Positions 37,443-51,791 of a stretch of 64,000 nucleotides of DNA are shown piece after piece; positions within the stretch are counted from its first letter, which is position 1; every line of letters starts with the position of its first letter. The DNA comes from Apostichopus japonicus (taxonomy: Eukaryota; Echinodermata; Holothuroidea; Aspidochirotida; Stichopodidae). The position numbers were made by a program, and so were the translations under genes. The notes under the pieces were generated by a model, which had not been told where the DNA came from, did not search any database, and saw only the letters and a program-made list of their open reading frames with translations. The stretch covers positions 23,028,398-23,092,397 of the forward strand of contig NC_092577.1 in assembly GCF_037975245.1 (NCBI RefSeq), written 5' to 3'.

Positions 37443-38436
37443 ATGATCATTTTCTACATATATATGTAAAATATAGATTAACATAATATATATTAAATCC
37501 ATTCATGTATAATATATATATTAAGTGCACTCATCATAACCTACCAAACAAGTAGCCTATATTTCACCTCCTAGAATGTCTACGGCCACATCACGATGAC
37601 TATACCGGTTCTCGTCCGATCAGGTAAGTCAAGCAACGTAGAGCGCAGTCAGTACTTGGATGGGTGACCGCCTGGGAATACTGGGTGCCGTAGGCTTTTA
37701 TTTTCCTAATTGATAACACTATGTTGCCACGACGATGAAAAATTCAAATGGCCTGCATTGAGCTCTTGTTATGTCTACGGCCATATCACGTTGACTATAC
37801 CGGTTCTCGTCCGATCACCGAAGTCAAGCAACGTAGAGCGCAGTCAGTACTTGGATGGATGACCGCCTGGGAATACTGGGTGCCGTAGGCTTTTATTTTC
37901 ACAATTGATAACACTATGTTGCCACGACGATGAGAAATTGAAATGGCCTCCATTGACCTCTTCTTATGTCTACGGCCATATCACGTTGACTATACCGGTT
38001 CTCGTCCGATCACCGAAGTCAAGCAACGTAGAGCGCAGTCAGTACTTGGATGGGTGACCGCCTGGGAATACTGGGTGCCGTAGGCTTTTATTTTCACAAT
38101 TGATAACACTATGTTGCCACGACGATGAGAAATTGAAATGGCCTCCATTGACCTCTTGTTATGTCTACGGCCATATCACGTTGACTATACCGGTTCTCGT
38201 CCGATCACCGAAGTCAAGCAACGTAGAGCGCAGTCAGTACTTGGATGGGTGACCGCCTGGGAATACTGGGTGCCGTAGGCTTTTATTTTCACAATTGATA
38301 ACACTATGTTGCCACGACGATGAGAAATTGAAATGGCCTACATTGTCTTGCCACAAGGAAAGTGTCTTGACAGAAGGAAAGCGATTTGAAAATCAAATAT
38401 ATTAGTAAATAACTCGATTGTTTTTATATATGATCA

Positions 38437-38596
38437 CATATCGAAGCGTTTATGTATTGTTATTAACATTACTTTCACTATTTTCTATCTTTTCTTCATG
38501 GGAGTCTTCTGTTTTGTTAAGCCAGCATAGGCTTTTCAGAAGACTTCCATTCACATTGTAATATTTATGTGAAAAAACAAATAAATGAATGAATGA
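38437..38596 (+). mobile_element. 160-bp retroposon-like insertion, copy 2
   Basis: Same position, same ATGATCA flanks (38430-38436, 38597-38603) and length as copy 1, 1154 bp after it. It differs at a few bases (CATATCGAAG; AAATAAATG in the tail). Identical flanks show it arose by amplification of the filled spacer, not by a second insertion. Confidence 0.8.
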
Positions 38597-39200
38597 ATGA
38601 TCATTTTCTACATATATATGTAAAATATAGATTAACATAATATATATTAAATCCATTCATGTATAATATATATATTAAGTGCACTCATCATAACCTACCA
38701 AACAAGTAGCCTACATTTCACCTCCTAGAATGTCTACGGCCACATCACGATGACTATACCGGTTCTCGTCCGATCAGGTAAGTCAAGCAACGTAGAGCGT
38801 AGTCAGTACTTGGATGGGTGACCGCCTGGGAATACTGGGTGCCGTAGGCTTTTATTTTCCTAATTGATAACACTATGTTGCCACGACGATGAGAAATTGA
38901 AATGGCCTCCATTGACCTCTTGTTATGTCTACGGCCATATCACGTTGACTATACCGGTTCTCGTCCGATCACCGAAGTCAAGCAACGTTGAGCGCAGTCA
39001 GTACTTGGATGGGTGACCGCCTGGGAATACTGGGTGCCGTAGGCTTTTATTTTAACAATTGATAACACTATGTTGCCACGACGATGAGAAATTGAAATGG
39101 CCTACATTGTCTTGCCACAAGGAAAGTGTCTTGACAGAAGGAAAGCGATTAAAAAATCAAATATATTAGTAAATAACTCGATTGTCTTTATATATGATCA

Positions 39201-39360
39201 CATATTGAAGCGTTTATGTATTGTTATTAACATTACTTTCACTATTTTCTATCTTTTCTTCATGGGAGTCTTCTGTTTTGTTATGCCAGCATAGGCTTTT
39301 CAGAAGACTTCCATTCACATTGTAATATTTATGTGAAAAAACAAATAAATGAATGAATGA
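39201..39360 (+). mobile_element. 160-bp retroposon-like insertion, copy 3
   Basis: Third copy with the same flanks (39194-39200, 39361-39367), 764 bp after copy 2. It has TTATGCCAGC where the others have TTAAGCCAGC, which shortens the inner stem of the hairpin. The spacer upstream has AAAAAATCAAATA and TTGTCTTTATAT, differing from copies 1 and 2. Confidence 0.8.
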
Positions 39361-40865
39361 ATGATCATTTTATACATATATATGTAAAATATAGATTAAC
39401 ATAATATATATTAAATCCATTCATGTATAATATATATATTAAGTGCACTCATCATAACCTACCAAACAAGTAGCCTACATTTCACCTCCTAGAATGTCTA
39501 CGGCCACATCACGATGACTATACCGGTTCTCGTCCGATCAGGTAAGTCAAGCAACGTAGAGCGCAGTCAGTACTTGGATGGGTGACCGCCTGGGAATACT
39601 GGGTGCCGTAGGCTTTTATTTTCCTAATTGATAACACTATGTTGCCACGACGATGAAAAATTGAAATGGCCTTCATTGACCTGTTGTTATGTCTACGGCC
39701 ATATCACGTTGACTATACCGGTTCTCGTCCGATCACCGAAGTCAAGCAACGTAGAGCGCAGTCAGTACTTGGATGGGTGACCGCCTGGGAATACTGGGTG
39801 CCGTAGGCTTTTATTTTCCTAATTGATAACACTATGTTGCCACGACGACGAGAAATTGAAATGGCCTCCATTGACCTCTTGTTATGTCTACGGCCATATC
39901 ACGTTGACTATACCGGTTCTCGTCCGATCACCGAAGTCAAGCAACGTAGAGCGCAGTCAGTACTTGGATGGGTGACCGCCTGGAAATACTGGGTGCCGTA
40001 GGCTTTTATTTTCCTAATTGATAACACTATGTTGCCACGACGATGAGAAATTGAAATGGCCTACATTGTCTTGCCACAAGGAAAGCGATTTGAAAAATCG
40101 AATATATTAATAAATAACTACTTTGTTTTTATGTATTAGAATTTTCTACATATACATGTAAAATATAGATTAACATAATATATATTAAATCCATTCATGT
40201 ATAATATATATATTAAATCCACTCATCATAACCTACCACACAAGTAGCCTGCATTTCACCTCTTGTAATGTCTACGGCAACATCACGTTGACTATACCGG
40301 TTCTCGTCCGATCAGGTAAGTCAAGCAACGTAGAGCGCAGTCAGTACTTGGATGGATGACCGCCTGGGAATACTGGGTGCCGTAGGCTTTTATTTTCCTA
40401 ATTGATAACACTATGTTGCCACGACGATGAAAAATTCAAATGGCCTGCATTGAGCTCTTGTTATGTCTACGGCCATATCACGTTGACTATACCGGTTCTC
40501 GTCCGATCACCGAAGTCAAGCAACATAGAGCGCAGTCAGTACTTGGATGGATGACCGCCTGGGAATACTGGGTGCCGTAGGCTTTTATTTTCACAATTGA
40601 TAACACTATGTTGCCACGACGATGAGAAATTGAAATGGCCTACATTGTCTTGCCAAAAGATAGTGTCTTGACAGAAGGAAAGCGATTTGAAAATCAAATA
40701 TATTAGTAAATAACTCGATTGTTTTTATATATGATAATTTTATACATATATATGTAAAATATAGATTAACATAATATATATTAAATCCATTCATGTATAA
40801 TATATATATTAAGTGCACTCATCATAACCTACCAAACAAGTAGCCTACATTTCACCTCCTAGAAT

Positions 40866-43800
40866 GTCTACGGCCACATCACGATGACTATACCGGTTCT
40901 CGTCCGATCACCGAAGTCAAGCAACGTAGAGCGCAGTCAGTACTTGGATTGGTGACCGCCTGGGAATACTGGGTGCCGTAGGCTCTTATTTTCCTCATTG
41001 ATAACACTATGTTGCCACGACGATGAGAAATTGAAATGGCCTACATTGACCTGTTGTTATGTCTACGGCCATATCACGTTGACTATACCGGTTCTCGTCA
41101 GATCACCGAAGTCAAGCAACGAAGAGCGCAGTCAGTACTTGGATGGGTGACCGCCTGGGAATACTGGGTGCCGTAGGCTTTTATTTTCACAATTGATAAC
41201 ACTATGTTGCCACGACGATGAGAAATTGAAATGGCCTACATTGTCTTGCCACAAGGAAAGTGTCTTGACAGAAGGAAAGCGATTTGAAAATCAAATATAT
41301 TAGTAAATAACTCGATTGTTTTTATATATGATAATTTTATACATATATATGTAAAATATAGATTAACATAATATATATTAAATCCATTCATGTATAATAT
41401 ATATATTAAGTGCACTCATCATAACCTACCAAACAAGTAGCCTACATTTCACCTCCTAGAATGTCTACGGCCACATCACGATGACTATACCGGTTCTCGT
41501 CCGATCAGGTAAGTCAAGCAACGTAGAGCGCAGTCAGTACTTGGATGGGTGACCGCCTGGGAATACTGGGTGCCGTAGGCTTTTATTTTCCTAATTGATA
41601 ACACTATGTTGCCACGACGATGAAAAATTGAAATGGCCTTCATTGACCTGTTGTTATGTCTACGGCCATATCACGTTGACTATACCGGTTCTCGTCCGAT
41701 CACCGAAGTCAAGCAACGTAGAGCGCAGTCAGTACTTGGATGGGTGACCGCCTGGGAATACTGGGTGCCGTAGGCTTTTATTTTCACAATTGATAACACT
41801 ATGTTGCCATGACGATGAGAAATTGAAATGGCCTACATTGACCAGTTGTTATGTCTACGGCCATATCACGTTGACTATACCGGTTCTCGTCCGATCACCG
41901 AAGTCAAGCAACGTAGAGCGCAGTCAGTACTTGGATGGGTGACCGCCTGGAAATACTGGGTGCCGTAGGCTTTTATTTTCCTAATTGATAACACTATGTT
42001 GCCACGACGATGAGAAATTGAAATGGCCTACATTGACCTGTTGTTATGTCTACGGCCATATCACGTTGACTATACCGGTTCTCGTCCGATCACCGAAGTC
42101 AAGCAAGGTAGAGCGCAGTCAGTACTTGGATGGGTGACCGCCTGGGAATATTGGGTGCCGTAGGCTTTTATTTTCACAATTGATAACACTATGTTGCCAC
42201 GACGATGAGAAAGTGAAATGGCCTACATTGACCTGTTGTTATGTCTACGGCCATATCACGTTGACTATACCGGTTCTCGTCCGATCACCGAAGTCAAGCA
42301 ACGTAGAGCGCAGTCAGTACTCGGATGGGTGACCGCCTGGGAATACTGGGTGCCGTAGGCTTTTATTTTCACAATTGATAACACTATGTTGCCATGACGA
42401 TGAGAAATTGAAATGGCCTACATTGACCAGTTGTTATGTCTACGGCCATATCACGTTGACTATACCGGTTCTCGTCCGATCACCGAAGTCAAGCAACGTA
42501 GAGCGCAGTCAGTACTCGGATGGGTGACCGCCTGGGAATACTGGGTGCCGTAGGCTTTTATTTTCACAATTGATAACACTATGTTGCCATGACGATGAGA
42601 AATTGAAATGGCCTACATTGACCAGTTGTTATGTCTACGGCCATATCACGTTGACTATACCGGTTCTCGTCCGATCACCGAAGTCAAGCAACGTAGAGCG
42701 CAGTCAGTACTTGGATGGGTGACCGCCTGGAAATACTGGGTGCCGTAGGCTTTTATTTTCCTAATTGATAACACTATGTTGCCACGACGATGAGAAATTG
42801 AAATGGCCTACATTGTCTTGCCACAAGGAAAGCGATTTGAAAATCGAATATATTAATAAATAACTACTTTGTTTTTATGTATTAGAATTTTCTACATATA
42901 TATGTAAAATATAGATTAACATAATATATATTAAATCCATTCATGTATAATATATATATTAAATCCACTCATCATAACCTACCACACAAGTAGCCTGCAT
43001 TTCACCTCTTGTAATGTCTACGGCCACATCACGTTGACTATACCGGTTCTCGTCCGATCAGGTAAGTCAAGCAACGTAGAGCGCAGTCAGTACTTGGATG
43101 GGTGACCGCCTGGGAATACTGGGTGCCGTAGGCTTTTATTTTCACAATTGATAACACTATGTTGCCACGACGATGAGAAATTCAAATGGCCTCCATTGAC
43201 CTCTTGTTATGTCTACGGCCATATCACGTTGACTATACCGGTTCTCGTCCGATCAGGTAAGTCAAGCAACGTAGAGCGCAGTCAGTACTTGGATGGATGA
43301 CCGCCTGGGAATACTGGGTGCCGTAGGCTTTTATTTTCCTAATTGATAACACTATGTTGCCACGACGATGAAAAATTCAAATGGCCTGCATTGAGCTCTT
43401 GTTATGTCTACGGCCATATCACGTTGACTATACCGGTTCTCGTCCGATCACCGAAGTCAAGCAACGTAGAGCGCAGTCAGTACTTGGATGGGTGACCGCC
43501 TGGGAATACTGGGTGCCGTAGGCTTTTATTTTCCTAATTGATAACACTATGTTGCCACGACGATGAGAAATTGAAATGGCCTACATTGTCTTGCCACAAG
43601 GAAAGCGATTTGAAAATCGAATATATTAATAAATAACTACTTTGTTTTTATGTATTAGAATTTTCTACATATACATGTAAAATATAGATTAACATAATAT
43701 ATATTAAATCCATTCATGTATAATATATATATTAAATCCACTCATCATAACCTACCACACAAGTAGCCTGCATTTCACCTCTTGTAATGTCTACGGCAAC

Positions 43801-46800
43801 ATCACGTTGACTATACCGGTTCTCGTCCGATCAGGTAAGTCAAGCAACGTAGAGCGCAGTCAGTACTTGGATGGATGACCGCCTGGGAATACTGGGTGCC
43901 GTAGGCTTTTATTTTCCTAATTGATAACACTATGTTGCCACGACGATGAAAAATTCAAATGGCCTGCATTGAGCTCTTGTTATGTCTACGGCCATATCAC
44001 GTTGACTATACCGGTTCTCGTCCGATCACCGAAGTCAAGCAACGTAGAGCGCAGTCAGTACTTGGATGGATGACCGCCTGGGAATACTGGGTGCCGTAGG
44101 CTTTTATTTTCACAATTGATAACACTATGTTGCCACGACGATGAGAAATTGAAATGGCCTCCATTGACCCCTTGTTATGTCTACGGCCATATCACGTTGA
44201 CTATACCGGTTCTCGTCCGATCACCGAAGTCAAGCAACGTAGAGCGCAGTCAGTACTTGGATGGGTGACCGCCTGGGAATACTGGGTGCCGTAGGCTTTT
44301 ATTTTCCTAATTGATAACACTATGTTGCCACGACGATGAGAAAGTGAAATGGCCTACATTGACCTGTTGTTATGTCTACGGCCATATCACGTTGACTATA
44401 CCGGTTCTCGTCCGATCACCGAAGTCAAGCAACGTAGAGCGCAGTCAGTACTTGGATGGGTGACCGCCTGGGAATACTGGGTGCCGTAGGCTTTTATTTT
44501 CACAATTGATAACACTATGTTGCCATGACGATGAGAAATTGAAATGGCCTACATTGACCAGTTGTTATGTCTACGGCCATATCACGTTGACTATACCGGT
44601 TCTCGTCCGATCACCGAAGTCAAGCAACGTAGAGCGCAGTCAGTACTTGGATGGGTGACCGCCTGGAAATACTGGGTGCCGTAGGCTTTTATTTTCCTAA
44701 TTGATAACACTATGTTGCCACGACGATGAGAAATTGAAATGGCCTACATTGACCTGTTGTTATGTCTACGGCCATATCACGTTGACTATACCGGTTCTCG
44801 TCCGATCACCGAAGTCAAGCAAGGTAGAGCGCAGTCAGTACTTGGATGGGTGACCGCCTGGGAATACTGGGTGCCGTAGGCTTTTATTTTCCTAATTGAT
44901 AACACTATGTTGCCACGACGATGAGAAAGTGAAATGGCCTACATTGACCTCTTGTTATGTCTACGGCCATATCACGTTGACTATACCGGTTCTCGTCCGA
45001 TCACCGAAGTCAAGCAACGTAGAGCGCAGTCAGTACTTGGATGGGTGACCGCCTGGGAATATTGGGTGCCGTAGGCTTTTATTTTCACAATTGATAACAC
45101 TATGTTGCCACGACGATGAGAAAGTGAAATGGCCTACATTGACCTGTTGTTATGTCTACGGCCATATCACGTTGACTATACCGGTTCTCGTCCGATCACC
45201 GAAGTCAAGCAACGTAGAGCGCAGTCAGTACTCGGATGGGTGACTGCCTGGGAATACTGGGTGCCGTAGGCTTTTATTTTCACAATTGATAACACTATGT
45301 TGCCATGACGATGAGAAATTGAAATGGCCTACATTGACCAGTTGTTATGTCTACGGCCATATCACGTTGACTATACCGGTTCTCGTCCGATCACCGAAGT
45401 CAAGCAACGTAGAGCGCAGTCAGTACTTGGATGGGTGACCGCCTGGAAATACTGGGTGCCGTAGGCTTTTATTTTCCTAATTGATAACACTATGTTGCCA
45501 CGACGATGAGAAATTGAAATGGCCTACATTGTCTTGCCACAAGGAAAGCGATTTGAAAATCGAATATATTAATAAATAACTACTTTGTTTTTATGTATTA
45601 GAATTTTCTACATATATATGTAAAATATAGATTAACATAATATATATTAAATCCATTCATGTATAATATATATATTAAATCCACTCATCATAACCTACCA
45701 CACAAGTAGCCTGCATTTCACCTCTTGTAATGTCTACGGCCACATCACGTTGACTATACCGGTTCTCGTCCGATCACCGAAGTCAAGCAACGTAGAGCGC
45801 AGTCAGTACTTGGATGGATGACCGCCTGGGAATACTGGGTGCCGTAGGCTTTTATTTTCACAATTGATAACACTATGTTGCCACGACGATGAGAAATTCA
45901 AATGGCCTCCATTGACCTCTTGTTATGTCTACGGCCATATCACGTTGACTATACCGGTTCTCGTCCGATCAGGTAAGTCAAGCAACGTAGAGCGCAGTCA
46001 GTACTTGGATGGATGACCGCCTGGGAATACTGGGTGCCGTAGGCTTTTATTTTCCTAATTGATAACACTATGTTGCCACGACGATGAAAAATTCAAATGG
46101 CCTGCATTGAGCTCTTGTTATGTCTACGGCCATATCACGTTGACTATACCGGTTCTCGTCCGATCACCGAAGTCAAGCAACGTAGAGCGCAGTCAGTACT
46201 TGGATGGGTGACCGCCTGGGAATACTGGGTGCCGTAGGCTTTTATTTTCCTAATTGATAACACTATGTTGCCACGACGATGAGAAATTGAAATGGCCTAC
46301 ATTGTCTTGCCACAAGGAAAGCGATTTGAAAATCGAATATATTAATAAATAACTACTTTGTTTTTATGTATTAGAATTTTCTACATATACATGTAAAATA
46401 TAGATTAACATAATATATATTAAATCCATTCATGTATAATATATATATTAAATCCACTCATCATAACCTACCACACAAGTAGCCTGCATTTCACCTCTTG
46501 TAATGTCTACGGCAACATCACGTTGACTATACCGGTTCTCGTCCGATCAGGTAAGTCAAGCAACGTAGAGCGCAGTCAGTACTTGGATGGATGACCGCCT
46601 GGGAATACTGGGTGCCGTAGGCTTTTATTTTCCTAATTGATAACACTATGTTGCCACGACGATGAAAAATTCAAATGGCCTGCATTGAGCTCTTGTTATG
46701 TCTACGGCCATATCACGTTGACTATACCGGTTCTCGTCCGATCACCGAAGTCAAGCAACGTAGAGCGCAGTCAGTACTTGGATGGATGACCGCCTGGGAA

Positions 46801-48459
46801 TACTGGGTGCCGTAGGCTTTTATTTTCACAATTGATAACACTATGTTGCCACGACGATGAGAAATTGAAATGGCCTCCATTGACCCCTTGTTATGTCTAC
46901 GGCCATATCACGTTGACTATACCGGTTCTCGTCCGATCACCGAAGTCAAGCAACGTAGAGCGCAGTCAGTACTTGGATGGGTGACCGCCTGGGAATACTG
47001 GGTGCCGTAGGCTTTTATTTTCCTAATTGATAACACTATGTTGCCACGACGATGAAAAATTGAAATGGCCTACATTGACCTCTTGTTATGTCTACGGCCA
47101 TATCACGTTGACTATACCGGTTCTCGTCCGATCACCGAAGTCAAGCAACGTAGAGCGCAGTCAGTACTTGGATGGGTGACCGCCTGGGAATACTGGGTGC
47201 CGTAGGCTTTTATTTTCACAATTGATAACACTATGTTGCCACGACGATGAGAAATTGAAATGGCCTACATTGTCTTGCCAAAAGGAAAGTGTCTTGACAG
47301 AAGGAAAGCGATTTGAAAATCAAATATATTAGTAAATAACTCGATTGTTTTTATATATGATCATTTTATACATATATATGTAAAATATAGATTAACATAA
47401 TATATATTAAATCCATTCATGTATAATATATATATTAAGTGCACTCATCATAACCTACCAAACAAGTAGCCTACATTTCACCTCCTAGAATGTCTACGGC
47501 CACATCACGATGACTATACCGGTTCTCGTCCGATCACCGAAGTCAAGCAACGTAGAGCGCAGTCAGTACTTGGATTGGTGACCGCCTGGGAATACTGGGT
47601 GCCGTAGGCTCTTATTTTCCTCATTGATAACACTATGTTGCCACGACGATGAGAAATTGAAATGGCCTACATTGACCTGTTGTTATGTCTACGGCCATAT
47701 CACGTTGACTATACCGGTTCTCGTCAGATCACCGAAGTCAAGCAACGAAGAGCGCAGTCAGTACTTGGATGGGTGACCGCCTGGGAATACTGGATGCCGT
47801 AGGCTTTTATTTTCCTAATTGATAACACTATGTTGCCACGACGATGAAAAATTGAAATGGCCTACATTGACCTCTTGTTATGTCTACGGCCATATCACGT
47901 TGACTATTCCGGTTCTCGTCCGATCACCGAAGTCAAGCAACGTAGAGCGCAGTCAGTACTTGGATGGGTGACCGCCTGGGAATACTGGGTGCCGTAGGCT
48001 TTTATTTTCCTAATTGATAACACTATGTTGCCACGACGATGAGAAATTGAAATGGCCTACATTGACCAGTTGTTATGTCTACGGCCATATCACGTTGACT
48101 ATACCGGTTCTCGTCCGATCACCGAAGTCAAGCAACGTAGAGCGCAGTCAGTACTTGGATGGGTGACCGCCTGGAAATACTGGGTGCCGTAGGCTTTTAT
48201 TTTCCTAATTGATAACACTATGTTGCCACGACGATGAGAAATTGAAATGGCCTACATTGTCTTGCCACAAGGAAAGCGATTTGAAAATCGAATATATTAA
48301 TAAATAACTACTTTGTTTTTATGTATTAGAATTTTCTACATATATATGTAAAATATAGATTAACATAATATATATTAAATCCATTCATGTATAATATATA
48401 TATTAAATCCACTCATCATAACCTACCACACAAGTAGCCTGCATTTCACCTCTTGTAAT
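40866..48459 (+). rRNA. 5S block J1: ~2.72-kb higher-order repeat
   Basis: Starts: 40866, 41061, 41463, 41658, 41853, 42048, 42243, 42438, 42633, 43016, 43211, 43406, 43789, 43984, 44179, 44374, 44569, 44764, 44959, 45154, 45349, 45732, 45927, 46122, 46505, 46700, 46895, 47090, 47492, 47687, 47882, 48077. Spacing and variants repeat at 2716 bp (41658 with 44374; 42048 with 44764, both C60G; 43789 with 46505, both C10A plus CAGGTAAGT). The odd pair 40866-41061 (GGATTGGTGACC and GGCTCTTATT; then CTCGTCAGATC) recurs 6626 bp later at 47492-47687. Copies 42243, 42438 and 45154 have T80C. G99A marks 41853, 42633, 44569, 45349 and 48077. Confidence 0.92.
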
Positions 48460-51400
48460 GTCTACGGCCACATCACGTTGACTATACCGGTTCTCGTCCG
48501 ATCACCGAAGTCAAGCAACGTAGAGCGCAGTCAGTACTTGGATGGATGACCGCCTGGGAATACTGGGTGCCGTAGGCTTTTATTTTCACAATTGATAACA
48601 CTATGTTGCCACGACGATGAGAAATTGAAATGGCCTCCATTGACCTCTTGTTATGTCTACGGCCATATCACGTTGACTATACCGGTTCTCGTCCGATCAG
48701 GTAAGTCAAGCAACGTAGAGCGCAGTCAGTACTTGGATGGATGACCGCCTGGGAATACTGGGTGCCGTAGGCTTTTATTTTCCTAATTGATAACACTATG
48801 TTGCCACGACGATGAAAAATTCAAATGGCCTGCATTGAGCTCTTGTTATGTCTACGGCCATATCACGTTGACTATACCGGTTCTCGTCCGATCACCGAAG
48901 TCAAGCAACGTAGAGCGCAGTCAGTACTTGGATGGGTGACCGCCTGGGAATACTGGGTGCCGTAGGCTTTTATTTTCCTAATTGATAACACTATGTTGCC
49001 ACGACGATGAAAAATTGAAATGGCCTACATTGACCTCTTGTTATGTCTACGGCCATATCACGTTGACTATACCGGTTCTCGTCCGATCACCGAAGTCAAG
49101 CAACGTAGAGCGCAGTCAGTACTTGGATGGGTGACCGCCTGGGAATACTGGGTGCCGTAGGCTTTTATTTTCACAATTGATAACACTATGTTGCCACGAC
49201 GATGAGAAATTGAAATGGCCTACATTGTCTTGCCACAAGGAAAGTGTCTTGACTGAAGGAAAGCGATTTGAAAATCAAATATATTAGTAAATAACTCGAT
49301 TGTTTTTATATATGATCATTTTATACATATATATGTAAAATATAGATTAACATAATATATATTAAATCCATTCATGTATAATATATATATTAAGTGCACT
49401 CATCATAACCTACCAAACAAGTAGCCTACATTTCACCTCCTAGAATGTCTACGGCCACATCACGATGACTATACCGGTTCTCGTCCGATCAGGTAAGTCA
49501 AGCAACGTAGAGCGCAGTCAGTACTTGGATGGGTGACCGCCTGGGAATACTGGGTGCCGTAGGCTTTTATTTTCCTAATTGATAACACTATGTTGCCACG
49601 ACGATGAAAAATTGAAATGGCCTTCATTGACCTGTTGTTATGTCTACGGCCATATCACGTTGACTATACCGGTTCTCGTCCGATCACCGAAGTCAAGCAA
49701 CGTAGAGCGCAGTCAGTACTTGGATGGGTGACCGCCTGGGAATACTGGGTGCCGTAGGCTTTTATTTTCACAATTGATAACACTATGTTGCCACGACGAT
49801 GAGAAATTGAAATGGCCTACATTGACCTGTTGTTAAGTCTACGGCCATATCACGTTGACTATACCGGTTCTCGTCCGATCACCGAAGTCAAGCAACGTAG
49901 AGCGCAGTCAGTACTTGGATGGGTGACCGCCTGGAAATACTGGGTGCCGTAGGCTTTTATTTTCCTAATTGATAACACTATGTTGCCACGACGATGAGAA
50001 AGTGAAATGGCCTACATTGACCTGTTGTTATGTCTACGGCCATATCACGTTGACTATACCGGTTCTCGTCCGATCACCGAAGTCAAGCAACGTAGAGCGC
50101 AGTCAGTACTTGGATGGGTGACCGCCTGGGAATACTGGGTGCCGTAGGCTTTTATTTTCACAATTGATAACACTATGTTGCCACGACGATGAGAAAGTGA
50201 AATGGCCTACATTGACCTGTTGTTATGTCTACGGCCATATCACGTTGACTATACCGGTTCTCGTCCGATCACCGAAGTCAAGCAACGTAGAGCGCAGTCA
50301 GTACTTGGATGGGTGACCGCCTGGGAATACTGGGTGCCGTAGGCTTTTATTTTCACAATTGATAACACTATGTTGCCATGACGATGAGAAATTGAAATGG
50401 CCTACATTGACCAGTTGTTATGTCTACGGCCATATCACGTTGACTATACCGGTTCTCGTCCGATCACCGAAGTCAAGCAACGTAGAGCGCAGTCAGTACT
50501 TGGATGGGTGACCGCCTGGAAATACTGGGTGCCGTAGGCTTTTATTTTCCTAATTGATAACACTATGTTGCCACGACGATGAGAAATTGAAATGGCCTAC
50601 ATTGTCTTGCCACAAGGAAAGCGATTTGAAAATCGAATATATTAATAAATAACTACTTTGTTTTTATGTATTAGAATTTTCTACATATATATGTAAAATA
50701 TAGATTAACATAATATATATTAAATCCATTCATGTATAATATATATATTAAATCCACTCATCATAACCTACCACACAAGTAGCCTGCATTTCACCTCTTG
50801 TAATGTCTACGGCCACATCACGTTGACTATACCGGTTCTCGTCCGATCAGGTAAGTCAAGCAACGTAGAGCGCAGTCAGTACTTGGATGGATGACCGCCT
50901 GGGAATACTGGGTGCCGTAGGCTTTTATTTTCACAATTGATAACACTATGTTGCCACGACGATGAGAAATTCAAATGGCCTCCATTGACCTCTTGTTATG
51001 TCTACGGCCATATCACGTTGACTATACCGGTTCTCGTCCGATCAGGTAAGTCAAGCAACGTAGAGCGCAGTCAGTACTTGGATGGATGACCGCCTGGGAA
51101 TACTGGGTGCCGTAGGCTTTTATTTTCCTAATTGATAACACTATGTTGCCACGACGATGAAAAATTCAAATGGCCTGCATTGAGCTCTTGTTATGTCTAC
51201 GGCCATATCACGTTGACTATACCGGTTCTCGTCCGATCACCGAAGTCAAGCAACGTAGAGCGCAGTCAGTACTTGGATGGGTGACCGCCTGGGAATACTG
51301 GGTGCCGTAGGCTTTTATTTTCCTAATTGATAACACTATGTTGCCACGACGATGAAAAATTGAAATGGCCTACATTGACCTCTTGTTATGTCTACGGCCA

Positions 51401-51508
51401 TATCACGTTGACTATACCGGTTCTCGTCCGATCACCGAAGTCAAGCAACGTAGAGCGAAGTCAGTACTTGGATGGGTGACCGCCTGGGAATACTGGGTGC
51501 CGTAGGCT

Positions 51509-51791
51509 TTTATTTTCACAATTGATAACACTATGTTGCCACGACGATGAGAAATTGAAATGGCCTACATTGTCTTGCCACAAGGAAAGTGTCTTGACAG
51601 AAGGAAAGCGATTTGAAAATCAAATATATTAGTAAATAACTCGATTGTTTTTATATATGATCATTTTATACATATATATGTAAAATATAGATTAACATAA
51701 TATATATTAAATCCATTCATGTATAATATATATATTAAGTGCACTCATCATAACCTACCAAACAAGTAGCCTACATTTCACCTCCTAGAAT
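51509..51791 (+). repeat. Long spacer, L3 type (empty insertion site), representative
   Basis: This is like L2 but with an extra tandem copy of about 20 bp: GTCTTGCCACAAGGAAAG is followed by TGTCTTGACAGAAGGAAAG. The CGATTT/AAATCG inverted repeat is spoiled (AAATCA). The core reads TATATATGATCATTTTATAC. Spacing is 402 bp. Other examples follow the genes at 40465 (401 bp), 41061, 47090 and 49045. Here ATGATCA occurs once; this is the empty site corresponding to the three insertions at 37-39.4 kb. Confidence 0.8.

Larger units (their letters stand above)
36814..40865 (+). rRNA. 5S block I: genes around the three retroposon-bearing spacers
   Basis: Starts: 36814, 37009, 37578, 37773, 37968, 38163, 38732, 38927, 39496, 39691, 39886, 40270, 40465. 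Spacing across the filled spacers is 569 bp each time (37009-37578, 38163-38732, 38927-39496). The gene after each filled spacer carries CAGGTAAGT. Private changes: C69T... in 38732 (GAGCGTAGTC), T62 region GTTGAG in 38927, CAACATAGAG in 40465, GCCTGGAAATAC (G99A) in 39886, GGCAACATC (C10A) in 40270. From here to the right edge, G87A (GGATGGATGACC) becomes common. Confidence 0.92.

Noticed and set aside
37296-38656. Minus-strand 68-codon frames at 37296-37502 and 38450-38656, and a + strand 65-codon frame at 39097-39294
   Set aside because: They span the 160-bp insertion and AT-rich spacer. Encoded residues are low complexity (runs from GAAT repeats and TA tracts), frames differ between the three copies, and no domain is visible.
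40606-40818. Minus-strand 70-codon frame
   Set aside because: It lies across an L3 spacer and reads AT-rich repeat sequence. Equivalent spacers elsewhere do not keep it.
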